NCBI GenBank assembly: GCA_035570275.1
Contig: DATMNI010000346.1
Location: forward strand, 1 to 37,499
Length of the DNA: 37,499 nucleotides
Origin: DATMNI01 sp035570275
Lineage (GTDB): Bacteria; Acidobacteriota; Terriglobia; Bryobacterales; Bryobacteraceae
Reading direction: 5' to 3'
Shown: piece after piece, positions 32,386 through 37,499 of the stretch
Layout of the letters: the number at the start of each line of letters is the position of its first letter
How positions within the stretch are numbered: position 1 is the first letter of the stretch
The notes under the pieces: generated by a model
Database searches by the model: none
The model's input: only the letters and a program-made list of their open reading frames with translations
What the model was told of the DNA's origin: nothing
Position numbers and translations under genes: made by a program

Positions 32386-33363
32386 ATGTTCGACCTGTCA
32401 CTGGAGATGCTTCGTGTCGTCGAAGATGCCGCCATCGCCTCCGCCCGCACCATGGGCAGGGGTGATGCCAACGCGTCCGACCACGCGGCCGTGGAGGCCA
32501 TGCGCCGCTGCCTCGACACGCTGCCGATCGCAGGCACCATCGTGATCGGTGAAGGCGAGCGCGATGAAGCGCCTATGCTGTACATCGGCGAAAAGGTTGG
32601 AGCCGGCCATACCAACGGCGACCTCATGGCCGTGGATATTGCCGTGGACCCCCTGGAAGGCACCAACCTCTGCGCCACCGGCGGCGCCGGCTCCATTACC
32701 GTGCTGGCCGCGTCCGAACACGGCGGCCTGCTGCACGCACCCGATTGCTACATGGAAAAAATCGTGGTCGGCCCCGCCGCTAAGGGCGCCGTGGATCTGG
32801 ATGCGCCCGTCAAACAGAATCTCAAAGCCATCGCGCGCCGCCTGCAACGCGGCGTGGACGACCTGGTGGTGGTGGTCCTGGACCGCCCCCGGCACCAGCA
32901 GCTGATCGCCGATATTCGCGAGGCCGGCGCGCGCATCCGCCTGATCTCCGATGGCGACCTCTCGGCCGGCATCGCCGCGGCTGTGGCCGGTACCGGCGTC
33001 CATGCCGTAATGGGCTCGGGCGGCGCGCCCGAAGGCGTGCTGACTGCCGCCGCGCTGCGCTGCCTCAACGGCGAGATCCTGGGCCGCCTGGTAGTCAGAG
33101 ACGATGCCCAAAAGGAACGCATGCAAGAAATGGGCATCCAGGACGTGACGCGCGTTTACTCCACCCAGGAACTGGCCCCCGGCAAGAACCTGGTCTTCGC
33201 CGCCTGCGGCGTCACCGAGGGCGACCTGCTGCAGGGCGTCCGCTTCACCGGCGATGGCACCCACACCCAGGCCATCGTGATGACTTCCAACCCGGCGCGC
33301 GTGCGGTTTCTCAATACCACGCACCTGGAAAACAAGCCCGACGTCAAAGTGCGCTTCCCGTAG
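32386..33363 (+). CDS. glpX: Class II fructose-1,6-bisphosphatase
   Basis: A 325-residue GlpX-type enzyme that hydrolyses fructose-1,6-bisphosphate to fructose-6-phosphate in gluconeogenesis. IVIGEGERDEAPMLYIGEKVG (about 52-72), VDIAVDPLEGTNLCATGGAGSITVLA (about 84-109, the Li+-sensitive metal motif DPxDG-type), DRPRHQQLI, LISDGDLSAGIAAA and GSGGAPEGVLTAAALRCLNGE are class II signatures. The length fits. AGGAG sits 11-16 bases before ATG 32386. Confidence 0.93.
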   Translation: MFDLSLEMLRVVEDAAIASARTMGRGDANASDHAAVEAMRRCLDTLPIAGTIVIGEGERDEAPMLYIGEKVGAGHTNGDLMAVDIAVDPLEGTNLCATGGAGSITVLAASEHGGLLHAPDCYMEKIVVGPAAKGAVDLDAPVKQNLKAIARRLQRGVDDLVVVVLDRPRHQQLIADIREAGARIRLISDGDLSAGIAAAVAGTGVHAVMGSGGAPEGVLTAAALRCLNGEILGRLVVRDDAQKERMQEMGIQDVTRVYSTQELAPGKNLVFAACGVTEGDLLQGVRFTGDGTHTQAIVMTSNPARVRFLNTTHLENKPDVKVRFP

Positions 33364-33380
33364 GCTTGCTTCCCCCTGTG

Positions 33381-33397
33381 CCAGTGCGTCACACTGG
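33381..33397. promoter_or_regulatory. Hairpin between glpX and the zinc-ribbon gene
   Basis: CCAGTG and CACTGG pair around CGTCA. There is no T tail, so it may be an attenuator or processing site, or incidental; it lies ten bases before the next start. Confidence 0.35.
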
Positions 33398-33406
33398 AAG
33401 AGCAAC

Positions 33407-34024
33407 ATGCCGGAATTCTGTACCTGCGGCGCGCAACTGCCGCCCGACGCTCTTTTCTGCCACAAGTGCGGAAAACCGCAGCGCGAGATCCTCGAAGCCG
33501 AACCCGCCCCGCCGCCGCCCCAGGTGACGGCCGCCGCCGCGCCGCCGTCGCCGCCACCGGCGGGGCTGCCCGTGAACTTTCAAAACCGCGTGGCGGTTCG
33601 CATCGCCTTCGTCGTAGCCGTCAGCGCCACCATCATGAGTTTCATCCCTTTTCTGAACTGGGCGGCTGCCGGCTTTTTTGCCGTATTCCTGTATCGCCGC
33701 CGGACTGGGTCGTTCCTCAATGTAGGCGCCGGTGTCCAGTTAGGGCTGATGACCGGGGTGCTCATGTGCGGGCTCTTTGCCATCGTATTCACGGCCCAGC
33801 AGCTGCCCGCGGCCCTCAACGGACACCTGGGAAGCCTGTTGCAGGAGCAACTGAAAAACCTGCCTTCGAAAGACCCGCTGGTGCAGCAGATGATGAGTTT
33901 CATCCAGAGCGGGCCGGGCCTGGCCGCAGTGCTGGTAGCGTCGCTGTTCATGATGTTTCTGATGATCATCGGCCTGAGCATGGCAGGCGGCGCACTGGGC
34001 GCCAAGATGGTGGGACGGAGCTGA
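33407..34024 (+). CDS. Zinc-ribbon membrane protein
   Basis: A 205-residue protein. Residues 5-22 (CTCGAQLPPDALFCHKCG) form a four-cysteine zinc ribbon. A proline-rich linker follows (APPPPQ...PPSPPPAGLP). Three hydrophobic segments follow at about 66-88, 109-128 and 174-197, with GGALGAKMVG at the end. I cannot name a family or substrate; such zinc-ribbon/membrane combinations are common in Acidobacteria. GGAAGAG lies before ATG 33407. It is co-directional with glpX, 43 bp apart. Confidence 0.7.
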   Translation: MPEFCTCGAQLPPDALFCHKCGKPQREILEAEPAPPPPQVTAAAAPPSPPPAGLPVNFQNRVAVRIAFVVAVSATIMSFIPFLNWAAAGFFAVFLYRRRTGSFLNVGAGVQLGLMTGVLMCGLFAIVFTAQQLPAALNGHLGSLLQEQLKNLPSKDPLVQQMMSFIQSGPGLAAVLVASLFMMFLMIIGLSMAGGALGAKMVGRS

Positions 34025-34026
34025 AC

Positions 34027-34122
34027 TAGCTTTCAGCGGTCAGCTTTCAGCTATCAGCTATCAGTTCCTTGGGCGGCCGCCTGCGCCTTAGCTGATGGCT
34101 GAGAGCTGACGGCTGATCGCTG
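34027..34122. repeat. Inverted heptad array (CAGCNNN)n, element B
   Basis: Left arm, 34027-34061: TAGCTTT CAGCGGT CAGCTTT CAGCTAT CAGCTAT. Right arm, 34088-34122: five NNNGCTG heptads (TTAGCTG ATGGCTG AGAGCTG ACGGCTG ATCGCTG). It is the same design as element A, with a 26-nt loop. It runs from just after the zinc-ribbon stop into the 3' end of the EamA gene. Confidence 0.85.
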
Positions 34123-35004
34123 TTTCTCCGACCTCTTCACCACCGCCACGCCCGCAAAAATAATCAGCATCGCCAACATCTCGCGCCTGCCGAATGGTTC
34201 GCGGTAGAACAGCCAGCCCAGCGTCACCGCCACCACCGCATTCACGTACGGATACACCGAAACGATGGCCACCGGTAGCCTGTCGATGGCGTACACGTAC
34301 GCGCTATAGCCCACCAGCGAGCCGAATGTGATCAGGTACGCGAACGCCGTCACGCCGCGCACGCTCCAATGGACCGGGCCCTGCGGTATCGCCAGCACGA
34401 ACGGCAGCAGCGCCAGACCGGCCGCCAGTTGCTGCACTCCGCCCGCCACCACCGGATGCGCCTTGCCCGCCTGGCGCTTTTGAAAGATCGATCCGAAGGA
34501 CCATCCCGCCATTCCTAACTGCAGCAACAGAAACCCGTAGACCAGATGGTTATCGATGCCATGCACTCCCGCCTCCGGCGTGAACAACAGCGCCGCGCCG
34601 GCCAGGCCGATCGCCATGCCGCCAATGGTTGGCGCATGCAGCCCCTCCCCGCCCGGCAGCAGCGCTTCTACGCCGACCATCCAGAATGGCGAAATGGTGA
34701 CGATGAGCCCGGCAATCCCGCTGGGGATCAAGGTTTCGGAATAGACCAGCGCTCCATTTCCCACTCCCAACACACCCAACCCACTGAAGCAGGCCGCGGC
34801 CAGTTCCCTGCCTCGCGGCAGATAGAGCCCGCGAGCCTTGGCAAACAGCAGCAGCACGGATCCCGAGATGATATAGCGCACGCTCACCAACATGAGCGGT
34901 GGAAAGGTTTCGAGCGACATGCGAATTCCCAGGTACGTCGTACCCCAGAAAATACACACCGCGACCAGTGCGAGGTAAGGCTTGAAAAGAGGATGCCGCG
35001 ACAA
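34054..35004 (-). CDS. EamA/DMT-family transporter
   Basis: A 316-residue permease with ten predicted membrane segments in two EamA repeats. The first begins YLALVAVCIFWGTTYLGIRMSLETFPPLMLVSVRYIISGSVLLLF. The second includes LVYGFLLLQLGMAGWSFGSIFQKRQ and SVYPYVNAVVAVTLGWLFYREPFGRREMLAMLIIFAGVAVVK. It probably exports or imports a small metabolite such as an amino acid; the substrate is unknown. TTG 35004 is the likely start, with no better in-frame candidate. The last 20-odd residues (SEKQRSAVSSQPSAKAQAAAQGTDS) are encoded by heptad element B and are not part of the transporter fold. Confidence 0.87.
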   Translation of the reverse strand: MSRHPLFKPYLALVAVCIFWGTTYLGIRMSLETFPPLMLVSVRYIISGSVLLLFAKARGLYLPRGRELAAACFSGLGVLGVGNGALVYSETLIPSGIAGLIVTISPFWMVGVEALLPGGEGLHAPTIGGMAIGLAGAALLFTPEAGVHGIDNHLVYGFLLLQLGMAGWSFGSIFQKRQAGKAHPVVAGGVQQLAAGLALLPFVLAIPQGPVHWSVRGVTAFAYLITFGSLVGYSAYVYAIDRLPVAIVSVYPYVNAVVAVTLGWLFYREPFGRREMLAMLIIFAGVAVVKRSEKQRSAVSSQPSAKAQAAAQGTDS

Positions 35005-35081
35005 TACTTCAGCGTAACAAACGCGGCTTTGCGGGGCACGTTCGAAAACCCTGGCGGCTCCGGTAGTGGCGTGTCACTGCG

Positions 35082-35141
35082 GGCAGGCGGATTGCCAATC
35101 CGCCGCAGGTTGCTAACCAGGTTGCTAACCTGCCCCACAAA
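35082..35141. repeat. REP-like palindromic repeat, copy 3
   Basis: GGCAGGCGGATTGCCAATCC continues GCCGCAGGTTGCTAACC, then a second AGGTTGCTAACCTGCC dyad. The first 26 bases are identical to copy 1. It lies in the divergent gap between the EamA gene and the copper monooxygenase fusion. Confidence 0.75.
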
Positions 35142-35166
35142 GTGTTCGTTGTTGTAGCATGATTCT

Positions 35167-37059
35167 GTGACACGATTGGTCCCACGGTTGCTTCTGGTTA
35201 CGATTTCCGCGCTGCCGCCGCTCTGCGACGCGGCATCGGCGCCGAAAGTGACCTTCTACCAGGACATCGCACCCATCGTCTATCAGAACTGTTCGTCCTG
35301 CCACAGGCCCGGCGAGTCCGGTCCCTTTTCGTTACTTTCCTATGACGACGTAAAGCACCACGCCGCGCAAATCGCCGATGTCACCAGGCGGCGCTACATG
35401 CCGCCCTGGCTGCCCGAAACCGGCCACGGCGAATTCCTGGAAGCCCGCCGGCTCACCGATGCGCAGATTCGGGCGATTGAGGAGTGGGTCAAGCAAGGCA
35501 CGCCGCCAGGCTCGTCATCGCACGCCCCGCAGCCTCCCAAGTTCACCTCCGAATGGCCGCTGGGCACTCCCGATCTGATTCTGCACATCCCCAAGCCTTA
35601 TCAACTCGCTGCCGACGGGCCGGAGGTCTTCTGGAACTTCGTGGTCCCGGTGCCCATCGCCCGGCAGCGATGGGTGAAAGCCATGGAAGTGCGCCCCGGC
35701 AATCCGCGGGTATTCCACCACGCCAATGTGATTATCGACCGCTCGCAATCCGCCCGCCGCCTGGAACCCACGCCGGGGTTGGGCTTCCCGGGCATGGACC
35801 TCACATTCGAGGAAACCGCGTTCGACCCGGACAGCCACTTTCTCTCCTGGAAACCGGGCAGCAGTCCGGTAGTTGAACCCGACGGCATGGCTTGGCGCGC
35901 CGATCCAGGAATGGACCTGGTGCTCAACGTCCATCTCCGGCCATCCGGAAAACCGGAAACCATCGATCCCGTAATCGGCCTCTACTTTACGGACAAGCCG
36001 CAGACCAGGTTCGCCATGCTGGTCCAGTTGCAGCACGATGCCGCCATCGACATCCCGGCCGGTGAAAAAGACTTCCCGGTTTCCGACGACTTCCGCGCGC
36101 CGCTCGACCTGAACGTGCTCGCAGTCTACCCGCATGCCCATTACCTGGGTAAGTTGATGGAAGCCTACGCCACGCTGCCGGACGGGTCGAAGAAATGGTT
36201 GATCCGCATTCCGCAGTGGGACTTGAACTGGCAGGGCGTCTATCGATATAAGGAACCCGTTTTCCTGCCGCGCGGAAGCCTCATTTCCATGCGCTACCAC
36301 TACGACAACTCGACGGAAAACGTGCGCAACCCCAACAATCCCCCGAAAGAGGTCAAGGGGGGCAACCAGGCTACCGATGAAATGAGCCACTTGTGGCTCC
36401 AGGTTCTTCCCGTTGGCGAGGGCGACCAGCGGGCTGTGCTGCAGGAAGCCATGTCCCGCCAGCGTTTGGAAAAGGACCCCACGGACTTTACGGCCAACTA
36501 CAATATCGGCGACATGATGTTGAGCCGTGGCGATGCCGAGGGCTCGCTTCCCTACTTCTTCGCCGCCTGGAACGGGCAGCCCACCAATGTGGTGTTTGCC
36601 ACCGAACTGGGGGTGGCGCTGTTCTCGGCTTCGAAGCCGGCGGAGGCGCGGAAACAACTGCTGCGCGCCCTTGAAATCGACCCCCACTACACCGACGCCC
36701 GCTTCAACCTGGCCTCTGTGGACGCTTCCAGCGGCCAGTGGGAAGCGGCAGCCGTGGAGTTCCAGCAGGTGCTTTCCGAACGGCCCGGCGACCCCAAAGC
36801 GCGCGAGCATCTGGGGAAAGTCCTGATCCTTTGGGCCGACGCCTTGGCGGATGCCGGCAATCTGGAACAGGCGGTGGTGCGCTACCGCGAAGCGCTGGCA
36901 TACCAGCCTGACGATACCGCGCTCCACACAATTCTTGGCGTGGGCTTGCTGCGACTGGGCCAAGTGAACGCAGCGCGAGCCGAGTTGGAATCCGCCCTGC
37001 GCATCAACCCGAATTATCAGCCAGCCCGGCAAGCACTGGCAGTGATTCAAGGCAAATGA
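35167..37059 (+). CDS. Cytochrome c / copper type II monooxygenase / TPR fusion protein
   Basis: A 630-residue exported protein, starting GTG 35167. A signal peptide (about 1-22) is followed by a short cytochrome c domain with CSSCH (42-46) and a methionine in YMPPW (78). A PHM/DBM-like copper domain follows: VFHHANVII (His184-185, CuH site), NVHLRPSGK (His256), VYPHAHYLGK (His323, His325) and SMRYHYDNS (Met375). These match the ligands of ascorbate-dependent copper hydroxylases. The last 190 residues are four to five TPR units (NYNIGDMMLSRGDAEGSLPYF; EARKQLLRALEIDPHYTDARFNLASV; ALRINPNYQPARQALAV). A periplasmic oxidase fed by the N-terminal heme is plausible; the substrate is unknown. Confidence 0.8.
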   Translation: MTRLVPRLLLVTISALPPLCDAASAPKVTFYQDIAPIVYQNCSSCHRPGESGPFSLLSYDDVKHHAAQIADVTRRRYMPPWLPETGHGEFLEARRLTDAQIRAIEEWVKQGTPPGSSSHAPQPPKFTSEWPLGTPDLILHIPKPYQLAADGPEVFWNFVVPVPIARQRWVKAMEVRPGNPRVFHHANVIIDRSQSARRLEPTPGLGFPGMDLTFEETAFDPDSHFLSWKPGSSPVVEPDGMAWRADPGMDLVLNVHLRPSGKPETIDPVIGLYFTDKPQTRFAMLVQLQHDAAIDIPAGEKDFPVSDDFRAPLDLNVLAVYPHAHYLGKLMEAYATLPDGSKKWLIRIPQWDLNWQGVYRYKEPVFLPRGSLISMRYHYDNSTENVRNPNNPPKEVKGGNQATDEMSHLWLQVLPVGEGDQRAVLQEAMSRQRLEKDPTDFTANYNIGDMMLSRGDAEGSLPYFFAAWNGQPTNVVFATELGVALFSASKPAEARKQLLRALEIDPHYTDARFNLASVDASSGQWEAAAVEFQQVLSERPGDPKAREHLGKVLILWADALADAGNLEQAVVRYREALAYQPDDTALHTILGVGLLRLGQVNAARAELESALRINPNYQPARQALAVIQGK

Positions 37060-37095
37060 AGCCCACCGGATCGTGATGAATCCGGCAAAATTGGC

Positions 37096-37124
37096 TTGAC
37101 TTTAACGCCTAAAGCCCATATAAA
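37096..37124 (+). promoter_or_regulatory. Strong sigma-70 promoter of the TonB receptor gene
   Basis: TTGACT (37096-37101), a 17-bp spacer, and TATAAA (37119-37124). It lies about 75 bp upstream of the GTG at 37200. This is the best promoter in the window. Confidence 0.75.
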
Positions 37125-37199
37125 TACTAATATCTTTGCGTTAGCTTCGTGTGTCTGTGTGTATGGCCGGGTACATTTCCGACCAATTGAGGAGGGGAA

Positions 37200-37499
37200 G
37201 TGGGTCTCAAATCGTTTGTTCCACATGCAGTGTTATTGTCTACCGCGCTTTGCGTGATTGCCGTTCGTCCCGCGACAGCGCAAGTGCTTTACGGCTCCGT
37301 GATCGGCACCATCACCGATCAGAGCGACTCCGTCGTCCCCGGTGCTACGGTGACTCTCACCGGTAAGGAAACCGGGCTCACCAAAGAAGCCACCAGCGAT
37401 GTCAGCGGGCGCTACTCGTTGATCAACGTGTTGCCGGGCCACTACGATCTCAAAGTGGTCGCCAAGGGTTTCCGGACGCACCTGCAGACGGATACCGAC
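37200..37499 (+). CDS. TonB-dependent receptor, N-terminal part (runs off the window)
   Basis: GTG 37200 with AGGAGGGG upstream. The visible 100 residues have a signal peptide (FVPHAVLLSTALCVIAVRPATAQ), then VLYGSVIGTITDQSDSVVPGATVTLTGKETGLTKEATSDVSGRYSLINVLPGHYDLKVVAKGFR. That is a carboxypeptidase-regulatory-like domain. This is the usual N-terminus of the large TonB-dependent, SusC/OmpA-like receptors that are abundant in Solibacter-type genomes. The plug and barrel would lie beyond 37499. Its target is probably an oligosaccharide or peptide, by family only. Confidence 0.85.
   Translation, partial: MGLKSFVPHAVLLSTALCVIAVRPATAQVLYGSVIGTITDQSDSVVPGATVTLTGKETGLTKEATSDVSGRYSLINVLPGHYDLKVVAKGFRTHLQTDTD

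Noticed and set aside
35515..37050. 511-codon minus-strand ORF
   Set aside because: Lies opposite the well-supported cytochrome/copper/TPR gene; composition is that of an antisense shadow.

Overview
The window looks like chromosomal DNA of a GC-rich Acidobacteriota, most likely the Bryobacterales/Solibacteraceae ('Ca. Solibacter'-like) group. This rests on gene content, not a search. Three secreted proteins have the Solibacter-type C-terminal domain (TIGR03437-like): the propellers at 6265-9243 and 21078-22859, and the protein at 25646-27001. There is also an orphan MacB/ADOP-type permease, a TonB receptor with a carboxypeptidase-regulatory-like N-terminus at the right edge, many toxin-antitoxin (TA) modules, and several families of intergenic repeats. 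I see no rRNA, tRNA, CRISPR array or complete insertion sequence.

Layout. 1-1811: a TfoX_N-like gene, an intact FitAB-type TA pair with a perfect palindrome as likely operator, and a decayed cytochrome c fragment. 1849-3873: divergent TIGR01777-type epimerase and radical SAM/SPASM gene. 4000-6113: a selfish/defence-like patch with an intact ParE/RelE-type pair, a decayed Phd/PIN pair on the other strand, and a frameshifted gene with a PD-(D/E)XK-like C-terminal core. 6265-9706: a 992-residue secreted beta-propeller protein and a small membrane protein. 9987-17580: a compatible-solute region with a GT-A glycosyltransferase of the glucosyl/mannosylglycerate type, an MscS-like membrane protein, and on the minus strand the trehalose genes otsA-otsB-treS; a DUF1697 gene and a VapBC pair with a frameshifted toxin are inserted between the two halves. 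17718-19991: an internally deleted fucosidase copy, a DUF433/DUF5615 TA pair with a damaged toxin, and the intact GH29 fucosidase. 20052-21060: mostly repeats, with two doubtful small ORFs. 21078-27001: NHL propeller protein, frameshifted ADOP permease, and a secreted CxxCH/Reeler-like protein. 27595-30267: NtrB-like kinase and NtrC-like sigma-54 activator. 30307-31298: RES/Xre TA pair. 31397-35004: 2-hydroxyacid dehydrogenase, glpX, zinc-ribbon membrane protein and EamA transporter. 35167-37499: a cytochrome c / copper monooxygenase / TPR fusion, then a strong sigma-70 promoter and the start of a TonB receptor.

How it fits together. otsA (UDP-glucose + glucose-6-P to trehalose-6-P), otsB (to trehalose) and treS (maltose/trehalose interconversion) form one minus-strand transcription unit. 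With the glycerate-type glycosyltransferase and the MscS-like protein this suggests an osmotic-stress island. The NtrB/NtrC pair probably drives sigma-54 promoters elsewhere; I saw no -12/-24 site next to it.

The most unusual features are non-coding. They are inverted arrays of CAGCNNN heptads that fill the otsB-treS gap and supply the last codons of the EamA gene; a 130-150 bp MITE-like element present twice; and a REP-like palindrome present three times. At least six TA modules are present and three of them carry frameshifts, whereas the metabolic genes are intact.
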